Source: Flavobacteriaceae bacterium (GTDB taxonomy: Bacteria > Bacteroidota > Bacteroidia > Flavobacteriales > Flavobacteriaceae). From it: a DNA stretch of 15,117 bases. Location: NCBI GenBank assembly GCA_016763215.1, contig JAESUF010000263.1:1-15117 (forward strand), read 5' to 3'. A program made the position numbers and the translations under genes. Below the pieces are notes generated by a model. That model was given only the letters and a program-made list of their open reading frames with translations. It searched no databases and was not told the origin of the DNA. Every line of letters starts with the position of its first letter. Position 1 is the stretch's first letter. Positions 1 to 6,040 of the stretch are shown one piece after another.

Positions 1-708
1 ATTGTTTTGTTGGCGCAAATGGGAAGTTATGTCCCAGCTCAAAATGCTAGAATAGGGGTTGTCGACAAAATATTTACACGAGTAGGTGCCAGTGATAATA
101 TTTCGATGGGCGAATCTACATTTATGGTAGAAATGAACGAAACCGCCTCTATTCTAAACAACATCTCAGAAAGAAGTTTGGTCTTGTTGGATGAAATTGG
201 TCGAGGAACTTCTACCTACGACGGAATTTCTATTGCCTGGGCCATTGCAGAGTATTTGCACGAGCATCCTTCAAAAGCAAAGACATTGTTTGCGACACAC
301 TACCACGAGTTGAATGAAATGACCGCTACTTTTGAGCGTGTTAAAAACTTTAATGTCTCTGTTAAAGAACTAAAAGACACTATTATTTTCCTGCGAAAAT
401 TAGTTGCAGGAGGCAGTAATCATAGTTTTGGAATCCATGTAGCTAAACTGGCTGGAATGCCCAACCAAGTGATTCATAGAGCTTCTAAGATCCTTTCTCA
501 ATTAGAAAAGAACCATACTAATGAGGAGGTAAAAGATACGTTGAAAGACATGCAGCATAATGACATGCAATTAAGTTTTTTTCAGCTAGACGATCCTTTG
601 TTGGAAGATCTACGGGAAGAAATTTTGTCGACCAACCTAGATACACTAACACCAATTGAGGCTTTGATGAAATTGAATGAAATTAAACGTATGTTGATGA
701 AGAAGTAA
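1..708 (+). CDS. mutS: DNA mismatch repair ATPase MutS, C-terminal part (5' truncated by window)
   Basis: MutS recognises base mismatches and small loops in DNA and uses an ABC-type ATPase to recruit MutL. The reading frame is open from base 1, so the gene starts upstream; the mismatch-binding, connector and clamp domains and the Walker A loop lie outside the window. Visible here are the end of the ATPase core: the ABC signature region with [11 protein letters not shown] (about bases 88-120), the Walker B segment [13 protein letters not shown] (about 178-216), and the switch histidine segment FATHYHEL (about 289-312). The C-terminal helical tail ends in [20 protein letters not shown], as expected for the dimerisation helix-turn-helix end of MutS1. 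The SMGESTF and [12 protein letters not shown] motifs point to the mismatch-repair MutS1 type rather than MutS2. About 235 codons are present of a family length near 850-880. The gene ends with TAA at 706-708; no strong terminator follows. Confidence 0.96.
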   Translation: MVLLAQMGSYVPAQNARIGVVDKIFTRVGASDNISMGESTFMVEMNETASILNNISERSLVLLDEIGRGTSTYDGISIAWAIAEYLHEHPSKAKTLFATHYHELNEMTATFERVKNFNVSVKELKDTIIFLRKLVAGGSNHSFGIHVAKLAGMPNQVIHRASKILSQLEKNHTNEEVKDTLKDMQHNDMQLSFFQLDDPLLEDLREEILSTNLDTLTPIEALMKLNEIKRMLMKK

Positions 709-957
709 AGACGAGTTTCCTCGCCTCTAGTATAAAATTCAACATTGATTCTTTTTAACCTATTGTCTTCTTTATTATTTTTACTAGAGATACTAGCACT
801 CATAAAACAATTAATAGATATTGGCCGACAATAAATTTATCGTTTTTTAAAAAATTAAAATTACAGGGGTGTATATTAAGTACTGTTTTTGTTGCCTGTA
901 GAAAATGAAAAAATTAACAACGTCTATATTTCTAATCTTTCTTATCTTTGCAGTCTT
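709..957. other. Non-coding spacer between mutS and tatA
   Basis: This is about 250 AT-rich bases without a convincing conventional gene. It contains an 8-base inverted repeat (CTCTAGTA at 725-732 and TACTAGAG at 782-789, 49 bases apart), a palindromic TTTTTTAAAAAA run at 843-854, and a short open frame at 905-961 that is listed separately. No tRNA fold or strong intrinsic terminator is visible. A minus-strand frame over 582-803 exists but mostly opposes mutS and is compositionally poor. The spacer probably carries the mutS 3' end and the tatA promoter/leader. Confidence 0.5.
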
Positions 958-961
958 ATGA
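905..961 (+). CDS. Possible 18-residue hydrophobic leader peptide upstream of tatA
   Basis: An ATG at 905 opens an 18-codon frame, MKKLTTSIFLIFLIFAVL, that ends in TGA at 959-961. Its stop overlaps the tatA ATG (958-960) as ATGA, a classic arrangement for translational coupling. The peptide has two lysines followed by a hydrophobic stretch, like the start of a signal peptide with no mature part. This could be a real leader peptide that times TatA synthesis, the remnant of a decayed exported protein, or chance in an AT-rich spacer. No Shine-Dalgarno sequence is obvious, although Flavobacteriia often lack one. The call rests only on the frame, its composition and the overlap. Confidence 0.3.
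   Translation: MKKLTTSIFLIFLIFAVL
943..950 (+). promoter_or_regulatory. TAnnTTTG-like -7 element just before tatA
   Basis: TATCTTTG matches the Bacteroidetes -7 consensus TAnnTTTG exactly and lies eight bases before the tatA ATG. If it is used, the transcript would begin almost at the start codon and be practically leaderless. No TTG -33 element is found 17-23 bases upstream, so support is partial. The same bases also encode part of the possible leader peptide; the two readings compete. Confidence 0.3.
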
Positions 962-1239
962 TCGGTACTTTTCTATTTATTGGTGGTCCAGAAATTTTTA
1001 TCATTATTTTAATTGTAGTGATGGTTTTTGGTGCAGACAAAATTCCTGATATCGCAAGAGGTCTTGGAAAGGGAATTGCTCAGGTTAAAAATGCAACCAA
1101 CGAGATCAAAAAAGAAATCACCGATAGTGCTAAAAGTCAAGGCATCGATACTGATCTTGCGAAAGACATCAAAAAAGAAATCAGCAGTGTGAAAAAAAAC
1201 ATTGATGATATGACAGGCCCTATTAAAAGAGGCCTTTAA
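958..1239 (+). CDS. tatA: Sec-independent protein translocase subunit TatA/E
   Basis: TatA is the small membrane protein that oligomerises with TatC to move folded twin-arginine precursors across the inner membrane. Starting at the ATG at 958 the product is 93 residues: a short N-terminus (MIGTFLFIGGPE), one membrane helix (about residues 10-24, EIFIIILIVVMVFG), the FG hinge with ADKIPD (about 23-30), and an amphipathic helix ARGLGKGIAQVK. A charged lysine-rich tail ends in GPIKRGL. This layout and length fit TatA of Bacteroidetes. A longer frame with a TTG start at 889 exists, but its 23 extra residues would put a polar segment before the membrane helix and are not expected in TatA. No tatC is seen nearby. 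A short AGGCC/GGCCT repeat spans the stop codon. Confidence 0.88.
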   Translation: MIGTFLFIGGPEIFIIILIVVMVFGADKIPDIARGLGKGIAQVKNATNEIKKEITDSAKSQGIDTDLAKDIKKEISSVKKNIDDMTGPIKRGL

Positions 1240-1280
1240 AACATTCTTAACGATTCTCAATCAAGTTAGGAATGACAAAA

Positions 1281-1922
1281 TCACTTTACTCTACTAATCA
1301 TTAACCCGTCTCTTATTGGTAATAAAACCGTTTCTATTCGGTCGTCAGAGTTTACTAATGTATTATATTCCAACAATGCTTTTGTGTCCACGTCTTTAGG
1401 GTCTAGTTTTTGGACAACTTTCCCACTCCACAATACATTGTCTGACAAAATGATACCGCCTTGGTTCATCTTATCTATTATTAAATGATAGTAATTGCTA
1501 TAATTCGACTTGTCTGCATCGATAAACACCAAATCATATTTTTTATTCAGTGTTGGAAGAATTTCTAATGCGTTTCCAAAATGTTGTACAATCTGATTTC
1601 TAAAACCCGATTTTTCAAAATAGGTGTTCTGCAAGTCTTCTAACTCTTCATTCTTGTCAAGTGTATCTATTTGCCCTTCGGGCGCTAGCCCTTCAGCGAT
1701 ACAAATCGCAGAATACCCTGTATAGGTACCTATTTCTAGTACATTTTTAGGTTTTACTAACTTAGAGATCATTGACAAAACCCTTCCTTGAAAAGCGCCG
1801 CTTAGCATTCTTGGGTTTAATACTTTCTGCCATGTTTCCTTGCTAAGTTCTTGTAGTATTTTAGGCTCTTTTTGTGAGTGATTTACTATATATTGATCAA
1901 TATTTTCAGGTAAAAAATTCAT
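1281..1922 (-). CDS. Cation-dependent class I SAM O-methyltransferase (YrrM/TrmR-like family)
   Basis: The 213-residue protein belongs to the methyltransferase 3 (CCoAOMT-like) family. It shows the SAM-binding motif VLEIGTYTGY (residues 61-70), the second motif region IDTLDKNEE (85-93), the metal/SAM segment LVFIDADKSNY (131-141, with D135 and D137) and DNVLWSGKV (161-169), which together make the divalent-cation site in this family. Full length is normal. The ATG at 1922 is the first start and sits right after an intrinsic terminator that ends the upstream unit, so the gene probably has its own promoter. Family members methylate catechol-type small molecules; one branch, Bacillus TrmR/YrrM, methylates 5-hydroxyuridine at tRNA position 34. 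Which substrate applies cannot be told from sequence alone. It is convergent with tatA across about 40 bases. Confidence 0.9.
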   Translation of the reverse strand: MNFLPENIDQYIVNHSQKEPKILQELSKETWQKVLNPRMLSGAFQGRVLSMISKLVKPKNVLEIGTYTGYSAICIAEGLAPEGQIDTLDKNEELEDLQNTYFEKSGFRNQIVQHFGNALEILPTLNKKYDLVFIDADKSNYSNYYHLIIDKMNQGGIILSDNVLWSGKVVQKLDPKDVDTKALLEYNTLVNSDDRIETVLLPIRDGLMISRVK

Positions 1923-1930
1923 AATAGGTC

Positions 1931-1966
1931 ATAAAAAAACGAAATCTAAATTAATAAATTTCGTTT
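1931..1966 (-). terminator. Intrinsic terminator after the sigma/zinc-finger unit
   Basis: A perfect 9-base stem, AAACGAAAT at 1937-1945 with ATTTCGTTT at 1958-1966, encloses a 12-base loop. Read on the minus strand it is followed directly by a T-rich run (plus-strand A run 1933-1939, overlapping the stem). It lies 22 bases after the stop of the zinc-finger gene and just before the O-methyltransferase start, so it would insulate the two. Confidence 0.65.
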
Positions 1967-1987
1967 CAAATATCGTGTAGTACCTTT

Positions 1988-2266
1988 TTATTTATCGATA
2001 CTTAGTTCTTTAAATTCTTTTCGCAGCTCTTCTTTCTCTTTATCACTCATACAAAGTGTCGCAGATATTACTTTGGCTGATGTTGCTTTTTTATTGTATT
2101 CTTTGGTTAATCGTACGTTTTGCTTGGAGTATAATGAACAAATTGCACATCGTAAAAGGTGAAATTGCAATTTTACTTTATCAAAAAAAGAGGCCTCTCC
2201 ATATTGATTCTTATCACATATGGTTGTTGCTTCATCGCATGTTATTTCAAATCTGTTTTTAGCCAT
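1988..2266 (-). CDS. Small zinc-finger anti-sigma-like protein
   Basis: The 92-residue soluble protein has a ZAS-type signature: C10 in CDEAT, then H36-x3-C40-x2-C43 in FHLLRCAIC, the zinc-binding arrangement of short zf-HC2 anti-sigma factors. The segment between (EASFFDKVKLQFHLLRC) resembles the helix of these proteins. No membrane segment is visible, unlike classical anti-sigma factors that carry a sensor across the inner membrane. The C-terminal third is a charged helix (SDKEKEELRKEFKEL). The gene starts four bases after the stop of the ECF sigma factor, so the pair is almost certainly co-transcribed and functionally linked. Homologues in databases are sometimes given unrelated names, which the sequence does not support. 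Inferred role: bind and hold the neighbouring sigma factor, perhaps redox- or metal-responsive through the Cys/His cluster. Confidence 0.75.
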   Translation of the reverse strand: MAKNRFEITCDEATTICDKNQYGEASFFDKVKLQFHLLRCAICSLYSKQNVRLTKEYNKKATSAKVISATLCMSDKEKEELRKEFKELSIDK

Positions 2267-2270
2267 ATTT

Positions 2271-2846
2271 TTAATTATTAAACCAATTGTCTTCCAAGCA
2301 TTTTCTTAGTTGCGTTCTAGCCCTATGGATAATAACCCAAAGATTGGACGGTGTAATATCTAGTTCCTTACAAATATCTTCAGTGTCAAACTCTTGAATA
2401 GTTTTCATTCTAAAAACCATGGCATACTTTTCTGGTAAAAAATCGATACAATCATCTATCTGATTGTGAAGTTCTACTGTTTCAATTTTCTTTTCTGCTT
2501 CGTTGTCCCAGGATTGAGGAACCCTTTCTTCTAGCCAATTCCCTTCATTGTCTCCATCTTCATAGAAATTCATTCGAACTTCGGCTCGTCCTTTTTTAGA
2601 ATTGATCTTTCTATAATGATCTATAATTTTTCTTTTTAAAATAGAAATCAACCAAGTTCTCTCAGTAGATTTCCCTTCAAAGTTTTTTGCAGATTTTAAT
2701 CCTGCAAAAAAAGTTTCTTGAACTAAGTCTTTTGATAAATCATGATTGTTAACCCTAACAATAGCGTAATTAAACAGATAATCTGAGTAATTATCTATCC
2801 ATTTGTTAGGATCTAGTTTATGTACTGTTTCTGTCGGTTGGGCCAT
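2271..2846 (-). CDS. ECF-type RNA polymerase sigma factor
   Basis: At 191 residues from the ATG at 2846, this has the two-domain layout of an extracytoplasmic-function sigma factor. Region 2 is near the N-terminus (about 20-80), with DLVQETFFAGLKSAKNFEG and TWLISILKRKIIDHYRK matching regions 2.2-2.4. A variable acidic linker (EDGDNEGNWLEERVPQ) follows, then region 4 (about 125-185) with LPEKYAMVFRMK, EDICKELDITPSNLWVIIHRARTQLRKCL as the -35-recognising helix-turn-helix. It directs RNA polymerase to a specific set of promoters. A TTG immediately before the ATG could add one residue but ATG is preferred. It sits 24 bases downstream of the NTF2-like gene and 4 bases upstream of the zinc-finger gene. 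A TATATTTG -7-like element lies in the small gap, so it may have its own promoter. Confidence 0.9.
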   Translation of the reverse strand: MAQPTETVHKLDPNKWIDNYSDYLFNYAIVRVNNHDLSKDLVQETFFAGLKSAKNFEGKSTERTWLISILKRKIIDHYRKINSKKGRAEVRMNFYEDGDNEGNWLEERVPQSWDNEAEKKIETVELHNQIDDCIDFLPEKYAMVFRMKTIQEFDTEDICKELDITPSNLWVIIHRARTQLRKCLEDNWFNN

Positions 2847-2860
2847 CAAATTTTAAAAAT

Positions 2861-2868
2861 CAAATATA
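2861..2868 (-). promoter_or_regulatory. TAnnTTTG-like -7 element before the ECF sigma gene
   Basis: On the minus strand TATATTTG occurs 14 bases before the sigma ATG, between the NTF2-like stop and the sigma start. It matches the Bacteroidetes -7 consensus. No TTG is present at the expected -33 position, so it is only a weak candidate for an internal promoter within the unit. Confidence 0.25.
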
Positions 2869-2870
2869 CA

Positions 2871-3353
2871 TTATTTTTTGTCTTTTAAAGCGTTACAGTT
2901 TCCCCTTCTTCTCATGTCTACCAAATAGATAATCTCCCAATTTCCGTTGTTGTTAAACAGCTGAAAAGAATTAGCGCCACAGTGGCTAAAATTACCATTA
3001 AAGTAAAATTCATAAGGTGTCCAAACAGAAGCAAGATTCCCATCTACCTTAATATCATAAGAAAGTAATTTTTCTAAATAAACATCGGTCGGTTTTTTAT
3101 TAGCAATGTTTACTAATAATTTCTGGCGATCTTCTGTTTTTAATACCTTCTTTCCTTCTCTGTTGTTTGAGGTTGTTTGAATTTTAATTTCTGCATGAAG
3201 CGTTTTCTTCATAATGGTTGAATCTCCTTTGTGCAGCCCATCAAAAAAAGTTTCAATAACTTTTTTAATGGCTTTTTTATCTTCTTGTTCTTGTTGTGCT
3301 TTTACAACTGAAGACGATACAAGCAAAAGCAATAAAATGATAATTCTAGACAT
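2871..3353 (-). CDS. Secreted NTF2-like protein (lumazine-binding-like/SnoaL-type fold)
   Basis: The 160-residue product begins with a clear signal peptide: MSRII, a leucine-rich core, then VVKA with cleavage likely before QQ at about residue 20. The mature part looks like a single NTF2-like cone: helix QEDKKAIKKVIETFFDGLHKGD (about 22-43), the segment TIMKKTLHAEIKIQTT typical of the 'putative lumazine-binding' group, and late strands with ASVWTPYEFYFNGNFSHCGANSFQLFNNNGNWEIIYLVDMRRRG. The lack of a lipoprotein cysteine suggests a periplasmic or secreted protein. NTF2-like folds serve as enzymes or small-molecule binders; no catalytic set can be assigned here. It reads directly into the ECF sigma gene, so it may be a member of the same unit, but an envelope-sensor role is speculation. 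Its promoter lies in 3354-3488, shared with panB. Confidence 0.8.
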   Translation of the reverse strand: MSRIIILLLLLVSSSVVKAQQEQEDKKAIKKVIETFFDGLHKGDSTIMKKTLHAEIKIQTTSNNREGKKVLKTEDRQKLLVNIANKKPTDVYLEKLLSYDIKVDGNLASVWTPYEFYFNGNFSHCGANSFQLFNNNGNWEIIYLVDMRRRGNCNALKDKK

Positions 3354-3440
3354 GGTTTGTTGATTTTAGGCGATAAAGCTATCATTTTTTGATTATTTCA
3401 TTCACTAAGAAAGTCAATATTAACGTAAGATTAACTAGGC

Positions 3441-3468
3441 TTGGTTCTCGTGATATTTACTACTTTTA
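3441..3468 (+). promoter_or_regulatory. Bacteroidetes-type promoter of panB
   Basis: A TTG at 3441-3443 and TACTTTTA at 3461-3468 are separated by 17 bases, fitting the TTG-N17-23-TAnnTTTG pattern of flavobacterial primary-sigma promoters with one mismatch in the last base of the -7 box. Transcription would begin around 3474, leaving a leader of roughly 15 bases before the panB ATG at 3489. Confidence 0.5.
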
Positions 3469-3488
3469 CAAAATAAAAATTAACAATC

Positions 3489-4307
3489 ATGTCTGTAGCT
3501 AAAAAGCAATACAAGAGAATTACCACCAAATCATTGGTGGAAATGAAGGCTAATAATGAGAAAATATCAATGCTCACCGCATACGATTATACCATGGCGA
3601 ATATTGTTGATGGTGCTGGAATTGATGTAATTTTGGTAGGTGATTCTGCCTCTAATGTAATGGCGGGTCATGAGACCACTTTGCCAATTACTTTAAACGA
3701 AATGATTTATCATGCTAGTTCTGTAGTGAGAGCCGTAGATCGTTGCTTAGTGGTGGTAGATCTTCCTTTTGGAACCTATCAAGGAGATTCGAAAAACGCA
3801 TTAGAATCGGCGATTAGAATCATGAAAGAATCTGGTGGTCATGCAGTAAAGTTAGAAGGAGGGAGCGAAATTGCAGAATCTGTTTCTAGAATTTTAACTG
3901 CTGGAATTCCTGTAATGGGACACTTTGGCTTAACACCACAATCTATCTATAAATTTGGAACGTATACTGTTAGAGCAAAAGAGGAGGAAGAGGCTGAAAA
4001 ACTGTTAGAAGACGCTAAGCTCTTAGAGCAATTAGGATGTTTTGGCTTGGTTTTAGAAAAAGTTCCAGCAGCTTTGGCGGAAAAAGTCGCTAAATCTATT
4101 TCGATCCCTGTCATTGGAATTGGCGCGGGTGGAGGAGTAGATGGCCAAGTATTGGTGACTCATGATATGTTGGGAATGACTCATGAATTTAACCCTCGTT
4201 TTTTACGTAGGTATTTGGATTTATATGGTGAAATGACAAAAGCTTTTGAAAATTACATCACCGATGTAAAGAGTAAAGACTTCCCAAACGAAAAGGAACA
4301 GTATTAA
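3489..4307 (+). CDS. panB: 3-methyl-2-oxobutanoate hydroxymethyltransferase
   Basis: PanB transfers a hydroxymethyl group from methylenetetrahydrofolate to 2-oxoisovalerate, giving ketopantoate, the first committed step of pantothenate and CoA synthesis in the cytoplasm. The 272-residue protein shows the family's complete set: [10 protein letters not shown] (28-37), [19 protein letters not shown] (50-68), [13 protein letters not shown] (88-100), VKLEGG (120-125), [12 protein letters not shown] (141-152), [14 protein letters not shown] (187-200) and [17 protein letters not shown] (207-223). By offset to the E. coli enzyme the magnesium ligands are D52, D91 and E123, and the catalytic base is E190. 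The ATG at 3489 gives a natural N-terminus. A promoter with recognisable boxes is just upstream. No panC or panD is in the window; the next intact gene is a D-2-hydroxyacid dehydrogenase. Confidence 0.97.
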   Translation: MSVAKKQYKRITTKSLVEMKANNEKISMLTAYDYTMANIVDGAGIDVILVGDSASNVMAGHETTLPITLNEMIYHASSVVRAVDRCLVVVDLPFGTYQGDSKNALESAIRIMKESGGHAVKLEGGSEIAESVSRILTAGIPVMGHFGLTPQSIYKFGTYTVRAKEEEEAEKLLEDAKLLEQLGCFGLVLEKVPAALAEKVAKSISIPVIGIGAGGGVDGQVLVTHDMLGMTHEFNPRFLRRYLDLYGEMTKAFENYITDVKSKDFPNEKEQY

Positions 4308-4354
4308 TTAAATCTGTCGGTTTTTAGATTACTAAAAAGTTACACTTTTATGAG

Positions 4355-4537
4355 ATGCATAGATATAAAGATTTAAAATTTTGGCAGTTAAGCAGGTCTT
4401 TTTGTAAAGACATTTATAGCACTACATCTTCTTTTCCTGAAAACGAAAAATTTGGGCTTGTCTCTCAATTAAGAAGGGCTGTTATTTTTGTTCCTTCTAA
4501 TATTGCGGAAGGAGCTTCAAGAAAATTAAATTATTAA
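4355..4537 (+). pseudogene. Truncated four-helix-bundle protein (23S rRNA intervening-sequence protein family)
   Basis: The 60 codons match the N-terminal half of the four-helix-bundle family (TIGR02436/PF05635, about 115-125 residues when intact): HRYKDLKFWQLSRSFCKDIY, FPENEKFGLVSQLRRA and the hallmark VPSNIAEGASR. The frame then stops at TAA (4535-4537). The bases that follow, in any frame, do not encode the usual FLxIAxGSxxELxTQ second half, and the next gene starts only 49 bases later. So this looks like a 3' deletion remnant rather than a simple frameshift. Family members are found both inside 23S rRNA insertions and as stand-alone genes; their function is not settled. A half bundle would expose hydrophobic faces, so a functional product is unlikely, though not excluded. 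Confidence 0.75.
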
Positions 4538-4586
4538 AATGATGTCTAAATTTAATTCATCGATCTAAGAATCTAGATGCTTAACA

Positions 4587-5522
4587 ATGAAAATATTACA
4601 CTTAGATACCAATCACCCTTTATTAATTCAACAACTTTCTGACCTTGGTTTTGAAAATCATGAAGATTATACTTCGTCAAAATCAGATATAGAAAACAAA
4701 ATTCACCTGTACGATGGTTTTGTAATTCGGAGCCGTTTTTCTATTGATCAATCCTTTTTAGACAAAGCGACCAACCTTAAATTTATTGCTAGGGTTGGAG
4801 CGGGTTTAGAAAACATTGATTGTAACGATGCTCAAACAAAAGGTATTGAACTGATTGCTGCTCCTGAAGGAAATAGAAATGCTGTTGGAGAACACGCTCT
4901 AGGAATGTTACTTTCTCTTTTTAATAAGTTAAATAAAGCCGATAAAGAGGTTCGGTCTGGCTTGTGGTTACGAGAAGAAAATAGGGGTGTAGAATTGGAT
5001 GGGAAAACCGTTGGTTTAATCGGTTACGGAAACATGGGGAAAGCCTTTGCAAAAAAACTTCGTGGTTTTGATGTCGCTGTTTTGTGTTATGATATTCGTC
5101 CGAACGTTGGTGATGAAAATGCTTCTCAGGTTTCCCTACAAGAGCTTCAAGAAAAAACAGATGTTTTGAGCTTGCACACGCCTCAAACTCCTTTGACAAT
5201 AGGAATGGTTGACGCTGATTTTATCAACCAATTTAAAAAACCTTTTTGGCTGATTAATACAGCTCGAGGAAAGAGCGTTGTCACTAAAGATTTAGTAAAA
5301 GCACTAAAAAATGAAACTGTTTTAGGTGCCGGTTTGGATGTTTTAGAATATGAAAAATCTTCTTTCGAAAATTTATTTACATCTTCTGTGCCTGAAGAAT
5401 TTACCTATTTAATTGAATCAGAAAATGTTCTTTTATCTCCACATGTTGCTGGTTGGACAAAAGAAAGTAACGAAAAATTAGCCCAAACGATTGTCGACAA
5501 AATTAAAAATAAATTTTGCTAA
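4587..5522 (+). CDS. NAD-dependent D-2-hydroxyacid dehydrogenase family protein
   Basis: The 311-residue protein reduces a 2-keto acid to the D-2-hydroxy acid, or the reverse; substrate not assignable. It has the two-domain family layout. The catalytic domain supplies ARVGAGLENID (68-78) and NAVGEHALGMLLSL (98-111). The Rossmann domain starts with KTVGLIGYGNMGKAFAKKL (140-158), containing G146-x-G148-x2-G151, and ends its second strand with D169, favouring NAD over NADP. Catalytic residues are visible: R227 in NTARGKS, E256 after GLDVLEYE, and H286 in SPHVAGW. It resembles phosphoglycerate/hydroxypyruvate reductases without the ACT domain of SerA. The ATG at 4587 is the first good start. The LuxR-type gene follows after nine bases and is probably co-transcribed. 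Closeness to panB raises the idea of a role in ketopantoate reduction, which is inference only. Confidence 0.88.
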   Translation: MKILHLDTNHPLLIQQLSDLGFENHEDYTSSKSDIENKIHLYDGFVIRSRFSIDQSFLDKATNLKFIARVGAGLENIDCNDAQTKGIELIAAPEGNRNAVGEHALGMLLSLFNKLNKADKEVRSGLWLREENRGVELDGKTVGLIGYGNMGKAFAKKLRGFDVAVLCYDIRPNVGDENASQVSLQELQEKTDVLSLHTPQTPLTIGMVDADFINQFKKPFWLINTARGKSVVTKDLVKALKNETVLGAGLDVLEYEKSSFENLFTSSVPEEFTYLIESENVLLSPHVAGWTKESNEKLAQTIVDKIKNKFC

Positions 5523-5531
5523 CTTTCTAAA

Positions 5532-5945
5532 ATGAAAAAAACAGTTTTTATTTTTAGTGCACTTATTATTGCATTGCTACTTCTTTTTCAGATTAGTACT
5601 TATTCTATTTCTTCTGGAAACTTAACTATTGAATTAGTGATTGCTCTAGTTGCAGTTTTCTTTTTCTTTATTGGCGTTTATTTCAATCATAAATCTAAAA
5701 AAAAAGGACATCAAACTACTCAGGAAATAGATTATCAAAAAATTAAAAGCTTAGAGATTACAACTAGAGAATATGAAGTTTTAGAGCATATTTCATTAGG
5801 CTTGTCAAATAAAGAAATTGGAGAAAAACTCTTTTTATCTGAAAGTACTATTAAAACACATGTCTCTAACTTACTAGTGAAATTAAACGCAAAACGCAGA
5901 ACTCAAGCGTTGCAAAAAGCGAAAGAACTCAATATTATTTTATAA
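5532..5945 (+). CDS. Membrane-anchored LuxR-type HTH transcriptional regulator
   Basis: This 137-residue protein fuses two membrane helices (about 4-22 and 33-51) to a C-terminal LuxR/GerE helix-turn-helix (about 73-137). The DNA-binding part shows ITTREYEVLEHISLGLSNKEIGEKL and the recognition helix STIKTHVSNLLVKLNAK, both close to the family consensus (E-x-E-VL...G.SNKEIA..L..S..TVK.H...I..KL). A lysine patch (KSKKKG, 54-59) just after the second helix predicts that the HTH faces the cytoplasm and that only a loop of about ten residues reaches the periplasm. There is no receiver or sensor domain. It starts nine bases after the dehydrogenase stop, and the DUF4199 membrane gene follows 95 bases later. 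Inference: a one-component membrane regulator whose signal comes from a partner membrane protein or the bilayer itself. Confidence 0.85.
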   Translation: MKKTVFIFSALIIALLLLFQISTYSISSGNLTIELVIALVAVFFFFIGVYFNHKSKKKGHQTTQEIDYQKIKSLEITTREYEVLEHISLGLSNKEIGEKLFLSESTIKTHVSNLLVKLNAKRRTQALQKAKELNIIL

Positions 5946-5950
5946 ATTTA

Positions 5951-5974
5951 TACCAAAGTAGTTGCCATTTGGTA
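5951..5974 (+). repeat. 7-base inverted repeat between the LuxR-type and DUF4199 genes
   Basis: TACCAAA (5951-5957) and TTTGGTA (5968-5974) form a perfect inverted repeat with a 10-base loop. A T run at 5989-5995 is separated from the stem by 14 bases, too far for a normal intrinsic terminator. It could be a weak terminator/attenuator or an operator for the adjacent regulator, upstream of a -7-like box at 6008. Confidence 0.35.
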
Positions 5975-6007
5975 CTTTAGTATGAGTCTTTTTTTAACTC
6001 CTAAGTC

Positions 6008-6015
6008 TACTTTTG
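6008..6015 (+). promoter_or_regulatory. TAnnTTTG -7 element upstream of the DUF4199 gene
   Basis: TACTTTTG is an exact TAnnTTTG match, 25 bases before the ATG at 6041, a normal leader distance. No TTG lies at the expected -33 position; a T-rich stretch is there instead. That could mean an activator-dependent promoter, and the LuxR-type regulator is encoded immediately upstream. Confidence 0.4.
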
Positions 6016-6040
6016 GAGAACTAATTTAAACCTATATATT

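Noticed and set aside
582..803. Minus-strand 73-codon frame over the mutS 3' end and spacer
   Set aside because: Most of it opposes mutS, the sequence is serine/arginine-rich without a recognisable domain, and no promoter or start signal supports it.
889..957. TTG-initiated N-terminal extension of TatA
   Set aside because: TatA begins directly before its membrane helix; the 23 extra residues are polar and have no family match.
1215..1240. AGGCC/GGCCT hairpin over the tatA stop as a terminator
   Set aside because: The stem is only five bases with an 11-base loop and only three T residues follow, so it is too weak to call.
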